Assembly (NCBI RefSeq): GCF_011927765.1
Contig: NZ_JAATJG010000013.1
Span: forward strand, 1 to 64,000
Length of the DNA: 64,000 nucleotides
Reading direction: 5' to 3'
Source: Wenyingzhuangia aestuarii
Lineage (GTDB): Bacteria; Bacteroidota; Bacteroidia; Flavobacteriales; Flavobacteriaceae
The position numbers and the translations under genes were made by a program. Numbering within the stretch: the first letter of the stretch is position 1; the number at the start of each line of letters is the position of its first letter. Positions 43,323 through 51,536 of this stretch are shown piece by piece. Below the pieces are notes generated by a model. That model was not told the DNA's origin. It saw nothing but the letters and a program-made list of their open reading frames with translations, and did not search any database.

Positions 43323-44300
43323 TTAGTTTTTAGGTGTGAATATTTTTAAATACTGGCTCAGGTTTTCGTTTTTAAACGACAATTGAGCTGCAGCATCTAG
43401 CTTAAAAAAGTCTTCAGCTGTTTTTACTTCAGAAGGATCTTGTGCTCCTTCATTAATTTCAGCATTCAAGCTTTTTTTCTTTGGAATAGAGGCTAGAGTA
43501 TTCTCTAACAATGTTGGGTTTAAAACTCCTAGTTGCACAAATTCAGCTTCTTTGTCAGCAGTAATTTGTCCAGCCAACACAGCAGCAGATACTTTTTCTT
43601 TTACCGCTTTTAATTCCGCAGTTTCCTTAGCATCTTTAAATACTTTGAGGTCCTTTTTGTTTTTTTCATTTTCGGCACTCAACGCAAGTACTTTTGCATT
43701 AATAGCATCAACATCAACCTCTTCAGTTGTGTCTTTCATTCCTAGCGCTACAAAAGCAGCTGCGGATAAGGTTACTTTCTTCATATTATTTGTATTGTGA
43801 TTTTCTAATTGTGAAGCGGTTTGAATAGACAAACACAGTTGTTGAATCTTTTCTTGATCCATTAATTGTGCTTTTCCATTTTCGTCTTTTATATAAAGAG
43901 CTACTGAGTTTGAGTTTGATGGGACTGGAACTATAGAACATTCGTATAACTCACATTTAGTAAGCACTAATTTTCCATCAATCAGCTTTAAGTCTTTAGG
44001 ATCAAAGAAGAACCCCATAGAGCAAGATTTTATAAATCCACGCTCTACCTGACCCGCTATTTTTTGTACTGATGGTTCCGCAGTGTCAAATTCAGGTTCA
44101 GCCATTAACAGATCACCCTCAACACTAATATTTAACCACCTACCTAAAACGGTATGATTACTCAACCTATGGTCATCCAACATAATTGGGTTACCGTTGA
44201 ATCTTTGTAATGCAATACCCGATGTTAGCACATAAAAACCATAGCTGTTTTTTTGTGAAGGGTCATTAAATACAAATCTTAATTTCTTGTTTTCTGGCAT
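43323..44300 (-). CDS. Prohead protease with scaffold-like C-terminus
   Basis: 325 residues. N-terminal protease domain with a His in LDDHRLSNHTVLGRW (near 42-56) and Ser in GFIKSCSMGF (near 91), the His-Ser arrangement of herpesvirus/HK97-type maturation proteases. The C-terminal part from about 185 is charged and coiled (VDAINAKVLALSAENEKNKK), as expected for an internal scaffold removed during maturation, in line with Mu gpI/Z. Confidence 0.82.
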   Translation of the reverse strand: MPENKKLRFVFNDPSQKNSYGFYVLTSGIALQRFNGNPIMLDDHRLSNHTVLGRWLNISVEGDLLMAEPEFDTAEPSVQKIAGQVERGFIKSCSMGFFFDPKDLKLIDGKLVLTKCELYECSIVPVPSNSNSVALYIKDENGKAQLMDQEKIQQLCLSIQTASQLENHNTNNMKKVTLSAAAFVALGMKDTTEEVDVDAINAKVLALSAENEKNKKDLKVFKDAKETAELKAVKEKVSAAVLAGQITADKEAEFVQLGVLNPTLLENTLASIPKKKSLNAEINEGAQDPSEVKTAEDFFKLDAAAQLSFKNENLSQYLKIFTPKN

Positions 44301-44480
44301 CCGTTTTTATTTATGTTCTGCATCTATCGAGCACAAATATTGGCAGTAAAAACGGTGTAAAAAAAAAGTTGAAAAGGGTGTTAACACCTTTGTAAACAAA
44401 GCTTTTAACACTATAAACCCGCTTTACACTTTTTTGATTTGGAGGTATGGTTAACTCAACTTTGTTCTTAAAATCAAAGA
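44301..44480. promoter_or_regulatory. Divergent late control region with two palindromes
   Basis: Lies between the leftward protease/capsid operon and the rightward terminase operon. It holds a perfect palindrome GGTGTTAACACC (44,377-44,388) directly abutting another, CTTTGTAAACAAAG (44,388-44,401). These are good candidate binding sites for a late activator or repressor controlling both directions. Confidence 0.6.
44433..44464 (+). promoter_or_regulatory. Candidate late promoter for the terminase operon
   Basis: TTTG (44,433-44,436), 20 bases, then CAACTTTG (44,457-44,464), one mismatch to TAnnTTTG. The predicted start is about 10 bases before the ATG at 44,481. Confidence 0.45.
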
Positions 44481-45041
44481 ATGGGACGTACAAAAACAGA
44501 CGAAAAATCACATGCTAAAGAACTCTATTTAAGAAGTGAAGGAAAGCCTGATGTTGCTGAAATAGCAAAACGTGCTGGAGTATCATTAAGAACTTTACGA
44601 AAATGGATAAAAGAGGAAGATTGGGACAAGCAACGTACGTCTGTTTTAATTACACGTCCTAAAATTATAGAGGGCTATTACAAGCAATTAGAACTATTAA
44701 ACGATCATATTGCAGATAGGCCTATTGTATATGATATTCCAGATGCTTTGTTAAAAGGAACAAAGCTAAAAGATAAAAAAGGAGTTGAGTATGTAACGTA
44801 CCCAGACTACAACCCTGAAGACTTTCCTATTAAAGTAGGAAACTTTCCTACTTCAAGTGAATCTCACCAGATCACCTCCATTACCAATGCCGTAAAAAAA
44901 CTAGAAACGGAGGTTTCTTTGGCTGAAATATTTGAAGTATCAACTGGTGTTTTAGAAATGGTTAAGCAATCAGATTTTGAACTTTACAGAACACTATTAC
45001 CTGTTTTTGATGATTACATAACGCTTAAGTCTAAAAAGTAA
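44481..45041 (+). CDS. Terminase small subunit (DUF1804/gp27-like)
   Basis: 186 residues. N-terminal helix-turn-helix (KELYLRSEGKPDVAEIAKRA then GVSLRTLRKWIKEEDW) for packaging-site recognition, then a helical oligomerisation part. Overlaps the large subunit gene by one base (TAATG). Confidence 0.82.
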   Translation: MGRTKTDEKSHAKELYLRSEGKPDVAEIAKRAGVSLRTLRKWIKEEDWDKQRTSVLITRPKIIEGYYKQLELLNDHIADRPIVYDIPDALLKGTKLKDKKGVEYVTYPDYNPEDFPIKVGNFPTSSESHQITSITNAVKKLETEVSLAEIFEVSTGVLEMVKQSDFELYRTLLPVFDDYITLKSKK

Positions 45042-46573
45042 TGACTATTAAAACAGAGAATAAAAAGTACCTAGAGCTCTGGGAAGAGTACAAAGCAAAT
45101 GCTTTTAAATCTAGTCCTGTAGACAAGAGTGAAACGCCTTCAGAAAAAAGAAAGCGTATTGCTTATTTAGAAGTACATCCTGAAAAGTGGTTTAAATACC
45201 ATTTTTCCAACTTCTATACTTCTGAACCTGCACCTTTTCACTTAGCAGCTACTAAGCGTATTCTTAAAAATGCAGAATGGTACGAAGTACGTTCATGGTC
45301 TCGTGAGCTTTCCAAGTCTGGACGTACCATGATGGAAGTATTGTTTTTAGTTCTAACAGGTAGAAAGAAAAACGTATTAATGGTTTCTAATACTAAAGAC
45401 AATGCAGAACGTTTGCTATTGCCTTATAAATTACTGTTAGAAACTAGTGAAACTATTATTAATGATTATGGTGTTCAGCAAAAAGTAGGGAAATGGGAAG
45501 CAGATGAATTTGTTACCAAAAAAGGAGCAAGTTTTAGAGCTTTAGGTGCCGGACAATCTCCACGTGGTACCCGTAACGATGCTGTTAGACCAGACGTTAT
45601 TTTAATTGATGATATTGATACTGATGAGGAATGCAGAAATAAAAAACGTATCAAAGCCAAAGTAAAATGGATTAACGAAGCTTTGTATGCTACACGTTCA
45701 GTGTCTGAACCTTTGTTGTGGATTGCTTGTGGAAACCTAATTGCAAAGTTCTGTTGTATTACAGAAATGGCTAAAGTGGCTGACAAGCACGAAATAATTA
45801 ACATTCGTGACAAGGAAGGTAATAGTACATGGCCACAAAAAAACACAGAAGCTTTAATAGATAGAACACTTTCAAAAATACCGTGGTCGGCTCAACAAAA
45901 AGAATACTATAACAATCCTGTGTCTGAAGGAGACACTTTTAAAGAAATAACATGGGGTGTTTGTCCTCCTTTAAAAAGTTGTGACCATGTAATTATTTAT
46001 GCTGATCCATCTACCTCTAATAAAGACAGAGGAAAAAGTAAACAAGCCTCTCACAAAGGAGTTGTGATTGTAGGAGCAAAAGGACGAAAACGTTATGTAT
46101 ATAAAGTTTGGTTAGATCAAACAAACAATGCAAATTTTGTGGATTGGCTTTATGAAGCCTACGAATACATTAAAGAAAAAGGAGTAGATAGTGCAAGGGT
46201 TCATGTTGAAAACAACTCTTTACAAGATCCGCATTATACACAGGTCCTTTTACCATTAGTATATCAAAAGGCTGATGAATATGGCTACACCGTACCAATA
46301 ACTCCAGACACCCGTAAAAAGCCTGATAAATTCTTTAGGATAGAGGGAACACTAGAACCATTAAACAGATTAGGAAACTTGATTTTTAACATCGCTCAAA
46401 AAAAAGAGCCTAACATGGTTCGTATGGTGGAGCAAATGTTAGGAGTATCAGAAGATGCAACTGTAATGGATGGACCCGATGCATTAGAAGGAGGTTGCTG
46501 GTTATTAAACAAAAGGACTGTAAGAACTGAAACAAGTTATGCTATGGGTGCCATAGCTAACCGAAAATATTAA
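45041..46573 (+). CDS. Terminase large subunit
   Basis: 510 residues. ATPase domain with a Walker-A-like loop RSWSRELSKSGRT near 85-97 and Walker B VILIDDID near 186; RNase H-like nuclease with acidic positions in IIYADPST near 316 and VHVENNS near 388. Packages headfuls of phage (and host flank) DNA in Mu-type phages. The Walker A is of the deviant S/R-containing type usual for Mu gp28 relatives. Confidence 0.9.
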   Translation: MTIKTENKKYLELWEEYKANAFKSSPVDKSETPSEKRKRIAYLEVHPEKWFKYHFSNFYTSEPAPFHLAATKRILKNAEWYEVRSWSRELSKSGRTMMEVLFLVLTGRKKNVLMVSNTKDNAERLLLPYKLLLETSETIINDYGVQQKVGKWEADEFVTKKGASFRALGAGQSPRGTRNDAVRPDVILIDDIDTDEECRNKKRIKAKVKWINEALYATRSVSEPLLWIACGNLIAKFCCITEMAKVADKHEIINIRDKEGNSTWPQKNTEALIDRTLSKIPWSAQQKEYYNNPVSEGDTFKEITWGVCPPLKSCDHVIIYADPSTSNKDRGKSKQASHKGVVIVGAKGRKRYVYKVWLDQTNNANFVDWLYEAYEYIKEKGVDSARVHVENNSLQDPHYTQVLLPLVYQKADEYGYTVPITPDTRKKPDKFFRIEGTLEPLNRLGNLIFNIAQKKEPNMVRMVEQMLGVSEDATVMDGPDALEGGCWLLNKRTVRTETSYAMGAIANRKY

Positions 46574-46577
46574 GACT

Positions 46578-47036
46578 ATGTTTTTAAATAAAGAAGATTT
46601 AGGAAGTGTTATTTACAACTATCAGATAGATCAAATAACAGAAGGGAATGATGACTTAGTTCTAAATGCCATTGCTGCAGCCATAGACCAAGTAAAGAGT
46701 TATTTAACGGGGAACAACCAAAGGGAATGGATAGACGGACGTATTGTTTATGATGTTGAAGCCATTTTTAACAGCGTAGGAGCTGCACGTAACCCTTTAA
46801 TATTAGCACACACTAAAACCATTACCAAGTGGTGGATTGTTGAGTTATGTAATGCCGATGTGATTCAAGAACAGGCAGAAGATCGTTATGATAAATCTGT
46901 AGCATGGTTAAATCAATTAGCAAAAGGAGAAGTAACGTTAAGCACTTTACCAGTATTAGAACAACCCAATACAGAAGACGAGGAACAAACAGAACCTTTT
47001 AGAAGTGGTTCAAGAAAAAAATTTAATCACGAGTAA
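46578..47036 (+). CDS. DUF1320-like head-tail connector (Mu gp36-like)
   Basis: 152 residues. Begins FLNKEDLGSVIYNYQIDQIT and continues with a helical DUF1320 pattern (NAIAAAIDQVKSYL). DUF1320 proteins are head completion/connector proteins in Mu-like phages. 4 bases after terminase and 2 before the portal gene. Confidence 0.7.
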   Translation: MFLNKEDLGSVIYNYQIDQITEGNDDLVLNAIAAAIDQVKSYLTGNNQREWIDGRIVYDVEAIFNSVGAARNPLILAHTKTITKWWIVELCNADVIQEQAEDRYDKSVAWLNQLAKGEVTLSTLPVLEQPNTEDEEQTEPFRSGSRKKFNHE

Positions 47037-47038
47037 TT

Positions 47039-48283
47039 ATGGCTAAGAGTAAAAAAATATACAATCCTCAAAAGAATCAAAATTTAAGTCCGGGTGCTGT
47101 TGTGACTAGTTCTTCGAATTTAGCCAACCAAATTGCTCCTAAAGCGGTTTCTCAAACTCGTAAAGACATTAAGGACTGGAAAAAAGGAGAGCAATTGGCT
47201 AGTATGATTGACAATCCTAAATGGTACCTGTTACAACAATTACTAACAGAGGTTAGAAAAGACCCTTTGTTATTGTCTCAAATAAAGAATAGAGATCTAA
47301 AGTCTCTATCTAAAAGAATACTTCTTAGAAAACCTAACGGAGATATTGACGAGGAACAAACAGACTTCATCAACAACGCCATTTGGTCTCGTGAAATTAG
47401 TCAACACATACTAGATAAAAAGTATCATAAAATATCTTTGATTGAGTTTTCTTTTAATAAAAACAAAGAACTTGAAGTTACTTTAATTAACAGAGACAAC
47501 TTAGATCCTGTTAATGGGTACCTATACAAAGATTACTATGATGTTCATAAAATTGATTACCGTAACGCTAGAGAATACGGTACATGGGTTTTAGAGTTTG
47601 TAGAAAAGGAAGGTTTTGGACTGTTAAACAATGCAGTACCTCATGTATTATTTAAAAAGTTTGCTCAAAGCTGTAATTCTGAATTGTGCGAAATAGCTGG
47701 TATTCCTCCACGTGTCATGAAAACCAATACACATGATAAAGGAATGATGAACCGTGCAGAAAAAATGATGCGTGATTTAGGTTCTGCAGCTTGGTTTATT
47801 ATTGATGAAAGTGAAAGTTTTGAGTTTGCCGAAAATGTAAAAACAAACGGAGACCTTTACACCAATTTTATAAAACTTTGTGACGATCAAAACTGTTTGT
47901 TAATTAACGGAGCTATTATTGGCCAAGACACTAAAAACGGAAGTCGTTCAAAAGATGAAAGTTCAAGAGAGGTATTACAGGAGTTGGTAAATGCTGATTT
48001 GGTTGATTTAAAACAAGAATGGAATAGCAAGGTTATTCCGGCATTAATTAAGCTAGGAATACTTAAAGGAGATGTTGAGTTTGATTTTGAAGATGCTGAA
48101 GATTTAGACCAGTTGTTTGAATGGACTGAAAAACTATTGCCGTATAAAAACATAGAAGATAAATGGTTTATAGATAAGTTTGGAATCCCTGTTACTGGAG
48201 ATAAAAACCAAAGCAATCCAGATGGTAAAGCAAAACTACATTTAGGTGTTGATTCAAACGACCCAAACAATTTTTTCGTTTAA
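47039..48283 (+). CDS. Portal protein (DUF935, Mu gp29-like)
   Basis: 414 residues, DUF935-type portal: helical N-terminus, KSLSKRILLRKPNGD region, and a core including GTWVLEFVEKEGFGLLNNAV and CEIAGIPPRVMKTNTHDKG. Forms the dodecameric ring through which DNA passes. Its last codons AAT TTT TTC GTT TAA contain a perfect slippery heptamer, and an open -1 frame continues into the MuF gene. Confidence 0.88.
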   Translation: MAKSKKIYNPQKNQNLSPGAVVTSSSNLANQIAPKAVSQTRKDIKDWKKGEQLASMIDNPKWYLLQQLLTEVRKDPLLLSQIKNRDLKSLSKRILLRKPNGDIDEEQTDFINNAIWSREISQHILDKKYHKISLIEFSFNKNKELEVTLINRDNLDPVNGYLYKDYYDVHKIDYRNAREYGTWVLEFVEKEGFGLLNNAVPHVLFKKFAQSCNSELCEIAGIPPRVMKTNTHDKGMMNRAEKMMRDLGSAAWFIIDESESFEFAENVKTNGDLYTNFIKLCDDQNCLLINGAIIGQDTKNGSRSKDESSREVLQELVNADLVDLKQEWNSKVIPALIKLGILKGDVEFDFEDAEDLDQLFEWTEKLLPYKNIEDKWFIDKFGIPVTGDKNQSNPDGKAKLHLGVDSNDPNNFFV

Positions 48284-48305
48284 GCCCTAAAAGTTATTTT
48301 GGGGC
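48271..48305 (+). promoter_or_regulatory. Canonical -1 frameshift signal between portal and MuF genes
   Basis: Slippery heptamer T TTT TTC (48,271-48,277) in the portal frame, 6-base spacer GTTTAA (48,278-48,283) that includes the portal stop, then a stem-loop GCCCTAAAA (48,284-48,292), loop GTTA, TTTTGGGGC (48,297-48,305): 9 bp with one G-U. No U-run follows, so it is not a terminator. The -1 frame leads into the MuF protein; the fusion would have 413 + 509 = 922 residues. Confidence 0.78.
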
Positions 48306-48327
48306 ATTACACAACCGTATCGATTAT

Positions 48328-49806
48328 TTGTATGATTGTGAGTGCGGAACTTGTAAACATCAAAAAGAGCAAATCACACTTGCTTTAGAAGATAATTTTA
48401 AACCTGTTTTAAATGCTGTTAAAAAGGCTTTAAAAACATTACATACAAAAGGAAATTATCACCCTAAAGATTTAGCGGACACCAAAGAATATATCCATTT
48501 AATTGATGCAACTAACAATGTGTTTAATTATGCTTTAAAGCAGGTAGATTTATCGCCCACTATGTTAAAACATCTACAAAATGATGTATATACATTTTCT
48601 GCCGTAAAAACACATACACAATTGTTAGAGCTTTCTCGTGAGCTTTTAACCACTGAGAAACAAATTAAACCTTTTGCAACTTTTGAACATGATGTTTCTA
48701 AAATAGTAACAGCATATAATAGTCACTATTTAGAAGCTGAATATGAATTTGCTGTAGGAGGATCTCAAATGGCTGATAGATGGGAAAGCTTTAGTGATGA
48801 TGAACGTTATTTATTACAATACCGTACGGCCAATGATGACAAGGTAAGAGATTCACATGCTGTATTGCACAATATTACGCTACCTAAAGATGATCCTTTT
48901 TGGGATAAGTATTTTGCTCCCAATGGGTGGAGGTGTAGATGTTTAGTAGTACAACTATTAAGAGCATTACATAAAACATCTGACAGTAAAAAAGCTATTG
49001 AGTTAGGAGAAAAAGCTACTACTGCTATAGATAAGAATGGAAAAAACAAACTAGAAATTTTCCGTTTTAATCCTGGGAAGAAAAAAATAATTTTCCCTCC
49101 AGACCATCCATACAATAAAGTAAAAGGAGCTGATTTTGTAAAAGAAGAAGTAAGAAAAGGTAACATTAAACCAGAAGCTTCTAATTTACCTGCAGGAATA
49201 AGTGATTATGAAAATAAACTAGGGATAACTGTTGATAGATCCTTCTTTAATCACATTCAACCAGACACAAAGTTTACAACTACAAATGTAGGCGGACAAA
49301 CAGGAAAAGGAGCGTATTATTTACCAAGTGAGAATACTGTAAAAATACCTATAGACCGTAGAAGAAAAAAAAGTAAATGGAAAGCAGAAAGTGTTGTTTA
49401 TCATGAGTTTGGACATGCTATAGATTGGCAACAAAACTTAAAGGATAATCCGTTAGTTAAAAAACTAATGGACAAATACAGAAAGCTATATGCTAAAGAC
49501 AGTAATAAGTTGTTTAAAGATTTAGCGGAAAAAGCAAATGATAGAGGTGTTCAGTCTTATATTAAAAGTGACTGGAACACTATGGAACAAACAGGAGGAT
49601 TTGATGACACCTTAATGTCTTTAAATAGCAATTTTGGTAGAGGACATACTAAAGCGTATTTTAAAATCAAAGGTCGTTCAGAAGCTGAATTTTTAGCGCA
49701 TGCTTTTGAAAATAGATTTGCAGGAAATAGTGTTTTTAAGGAATTAGCACCTGACTTGTACGAAGATTCTAAAAAGTTAATTGATGAATTACTAAAACTA
49801 AAATAG
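48328..49806 (+). CDS. MuF-type head morphogenesis protein with C-terminal HExxH metallopeptidase-like domain
   Basis: 492 residues if begun at the TTG shown; there is no ATG or GTG nearby and the frame is open back to 48,253, so expression by -1 frameshift from the portal gene is likely. The N-terminal half is the MuF/SPP1-gp7 domain, with PNGWRCRCLVV near 196-206. After a linker the last ~200 residues form a zincin-like domain: VVYHEFGHAIDW with HExxH at about 358-362 and a downstream Glu candidate in EAEFLAHAFENRF near 452. MuF proteins with variable C-terminal enzyme domains are known as phage polymorphic toxins; that reading is inference. Confidence 0.8.
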   Translation: MYDCECGTCKHQKEQITLALEDNFKPVLNAVKKALKTLHTKGNYHPKDLADTKEYIHLIDATNNVFNYALKQVDLSPTMLKHLQNDVYTFSAVKTHTQLLELSRELLTTEKQIKPFATFEHDVSKIVTAYNSHYLEAEYEFAVGGSQMADRWESFSDDERYLLQYRTANDDKVRDSHAVLHNITLPKDDPFWDKYFAPNGWRCRCLVVQLLRALHKTSDSKKAIELGEKATTAIDKNGKNKLEIFRFNPGKKKIIFPPDHPYNKVKGADFVKEEVRKGNIKPEASNLPAGISDYENKLGITVDRSFFNHIQPDTKFTTTNVGGQTGKGAYYLPSENTVKIPIDRRRKKSKWKAESVVYHEFGHAIDWQQNLKDNPLVKKLMDKYRKLYAKDSNKLFKDLAEKANDRGVQSYIKSDWNTMEQTGGFDDTLMSLNSNFGRGHTKAYFKIKGRSEAEFLAHAFENRFAGNSVFKELAPDLYEDSKKLIDELLKLK

Positions 49807-49808
49807 TT

Positions 49809-49985
49809 ATGAAAGTAAAAATTGGAGATACCGTTTACAATGCAGAAGAAACACCTATAATGTTGATCTTAACAAAACAAGACAAAGAAAATATTATAAA
49901 CATGGATGCAAAGGACACTAAGTTTGTGATTTTTCCAGATAACAGTGATAAAGAAGAAATAATAAAATGGTCTAAAGAGACCTAA
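49809..49985 (+). CDS. Small acidic protein, possible immunity partner
   Basis: 58 residues (MKVKIGDTVYNAEETPIMLI...), 2 bases after the MuF stop. Compact, acidic, with a short beta-strand start and the phrase KFVIFPDNSDKEE. No family recognised. Its position immediately after a MuF protein with an enzymatic C-terminus makes an immunity or chaperone role plausible, but equally it could be a minor head protein. Confidence 0.6.
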   Translation: MKVKIGDTVYNAEETPIMLILTKQDKENIINMDAKDTKFVIFPDNSDKEEIIKWSKET

Positions 49986-50197
49986 ACAAGAACAATATCC
50001 TCAACTGTATATTCGTCAAGGTTCTCAGAATTTTTAACAGCTAGTTTTTTACCAAGCTTTTCAGCTTTTTCTAACAAATTAAAAATCTCTGAATGAACAT
50101 GATTAAAGAGAGTACCCAATAATTGAGCATACTCATCCTGTGAGCTACCTGAGTAGTCACGCTTAGAAAGTTTTAAGTATAAATTTTGCCCGTTCAT
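49982..50197 (-). CDS. Small antisense-oriented phage gene inside the head operon
   Basis: 71 residues from the ATG at 50,197 (MNGQNLYLKLSKRDYSGSSQ). It lies on the minus strand in the 224-base gap between two plus-strand head genes, tail to tail with the 58-residue gene (4-base overlap) and head to head with the next gene (12 bases apart). Codon use and an amphipathic helix (LFNHVHSEIFNLLEKAEKL) look coding. Function unknown; possibly a small regulator. Confidence 0.5.
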   Translation of the reverse strand: MNGQNLYLKLSKRDYSGSSQDEYAQLLGTLFNHVHSEIFNLLEKAEKLGKKLAVKNSENLDEYTVEDIVLV

Positions 50198-50209
50198 AAA
50201 AGCAAAGAT

Positions 50210-50764
50210 ATGGATTTCAAACAAATAAGTCAACAAATATTAAAAGATGCTAACACAGAGCTTAGTCAGGAGTTTGACAGAAACTTTGAACGCAAGGCTT
50301 TTTTTAATGAAGCATGGAAGTCGGACAAGTACCCAAACAGTAAAGGATCTACTTTGGTTCGTTCTGGTAAAGGACGTAGAAGCATACAAAACCCTACTAC
50401 TACAGACACAGATATTACCTGGTCCAGTAATTTGCCTTACATGAAGATTCAGAATGAAGGTGGAGAAATAGAAGTCACTAAAAAAATGAAAAGTTTCTTT
50501 TGGGCAATGTATTATAAGGTGTACGGAGGCATACAATTTAACGTGAGAAAAAAAGCAATGGCAAATACACAACGTAATAAAAGGTTGTCTGCAGAAGCTC
50601 AAAAATGGAAAGCGATGGCCATGCAACCCGTAGGAACTAAAATGAAAATTGAACAAAGGCAGTTTATTGGAGAACACCCAGAAGTACACCGTATTTTAAA
50701 ACAGGTGGTAGATGTTAATATGAAAGAAGTTGAGCAAAACCTTAAAAATAGTTTAAAAAGATGA
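50210..50764 (+). CDS. Phage virion morphogenesis protein (gpG-like)
   Basis: 184 residues from the ATG at 50,210 (MDFKQISQQ); the upstream TTG would enter the antisense gene. Pattern of gpG/tail completion proteins: RNFERKAFFNEAW early, GSTLVRSGKGRRSIQNPT, and SNLPYMKIQNEGGEIEVTK. Needed for head completion or tail attachment in Mu-like phages. Overlaps the next gene by 4 bases. Confidence 0.78.
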   Translation: MDFKQISQQILKDANTELSQEFDRNFERKAFFNEAWKSDKYPNSKGSTLVRSGKGRRSIQNPTTTDTDITWSSNLPYMKIQNEGGEIEVTKKMKSFFWAMYYKVYGGIQFNVRKKAMANTQRNKRLSAEAQKWKAMAMQPVGTKMKIEQRQFIGEHPEVHRILKQVVDVNMKEVEQNLKNSLKR

Positions 50765-51213
50765 TACATTTTATTCCCGAAATACAAACCAAGTTATCAG
50801 AAATACAAAGCATTGCTTATGTTGATGAAGACACGGGACAATTGGATAATTACAGTCCTAACTTTCCTGTTAAATGGCCATGTGCATTGATAGATATTTC
50901 TAGTGTTGTTTTTAGTGACATTGGTAAAGACCGTAAAAAAACACCTATAAATAGACAAAACGCATCTGGAGATATTGTAATTACGGTAGCTAATTTAAAA
51001 CTAACCAACACTAGCAAGCTTGCTCCTGTAGGACAAAAACAACACGCTTGGAGTATTCACGAAGAAATACAAAATATACACGAGAAACTTCAAGGTTTTA
51101 GAATTCTTGAAAACACAAGTAGATTGGTGCGTAAACGCTTTAGAAGAACAAAGAGAGATGATGGTGTGCAACAGTATGAAATTACCTACGGAATAGAAGC
51201 TACAGATGTTTAG
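50761..51213 (+). CDS. Head-tail connector/tail terminator-like protein (gp37-like)
   Basis: 150 residues. Features WPCALIDISSVVFSDIG and DIVITVANLKL followed by QKQHAWSIHEEIQNIHEKL, a layout common in tail terminator or Mu gp37-like proteins. Last gene of the rightward head operon; its stop overlaps by 4 bases the end of a convergent regulator gene. Confidence 0.65.
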   Translation: MIHFIPEIQTKLSEIQSIAYVDEDTGQLDNYSPNFPVKWPCALIDISSVVFSDIGKDRKKTPINRQNASGDIVITVANLKLTNTSKLAPVGQKQHAWSIHEEIQNIHEKLQGFRILENTSRLVRKRFRRTKRDDGVQQYEITYGIEATDV

Positions 51214-51464
51214 AACAAACTTAATTGAGACTTTTCAAACTCATCTAGCTTTTTTAAATCACCTTTAATATTGGTATTTAAGACCGTGTACAGGGTTTGT
51301 TTGCTAATACCAAACTTAGGATATATAAAATCACTATGTATTTTTGTCATCGTGATATAGCCTTTAAACTGATCGTAAATTTCCTGATAGTATTCAGCTA
51401 TCAAGTTGTATCTGTACAACTTGTTACGTTCCGTTCCAATTTTCTGTTTGATAGCCTTACACAT
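51210..51464 (-). CDS. Small putative DNA-binding regulator
   Basis: 84 residues, basic, with a helical region that may be a helix-turn-helix (IHSDFIYPKFGISKQTLYTV, residues 42-61). It has its own good promoter and an essentially leaderless start. Position between early and late genes recalls Mor/C late activators of Mu, although no similarity to them is seen. Role inferred. Confidence 0.6.
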   Translation of the reverse strand: MCKAIKQKIGTERNKLYRYNLIAEYYQEIYDQFKGYITMTKIHSDFIYPKFGISKQTLYTVLNTNIKGDLKKLDEFEKSQLSLF

Positions 51465-51468
51465 AAGA

Positions 51469-51500
51469 CAAAAATAAACCCGATTTGCTAGATTTGCAAA
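51469..51500 (-). promoter_or_regulatory. Promoter of the 84-residue regulator, leaderless
   Basis: On the minus strand TTTG (51,500-51,497), 20 bases, then TATTTTTG (51,476-51,469), a perfect Bacteroidota promoter. The start codon at 51,464 is about where transcription should begin. The -33 box lies within the right arm of the terminator hairpin. Confidence 0.7.
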
Positions 51501-51508
51501 TCGGGTTT
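51476..51508. terminator. Bidirectional intrinsic terminator
   Basis: AAACCCGATTTGC (51,476-51,488) pairs with GCAAATCGGGTTT (51,496-51,508), 7-base loop, T-run on both strands. It ends the leftward lipoprotein/membrane gene pair. Confidence 0.82.
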
Positions 51509-51536
51509 TATATGGTTTCTAATTTAATGGATTAGG

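Noticed and set aside
48284-48305. Intrinsic terminator after the portal gene
   Set aside because: The stem is strong but is followed by ATTACA rather than a T-run, and its 6-base distance from a slippery heptamer fits frameshift stimulation better.
50240-50689. 149-residue minus-strand ORF
   Set aside because: It is entirely antisense to the gpG-like head gene, which has family support and operon overlaps; the antisense translation has odd Cys/Phe/His-rich composition.
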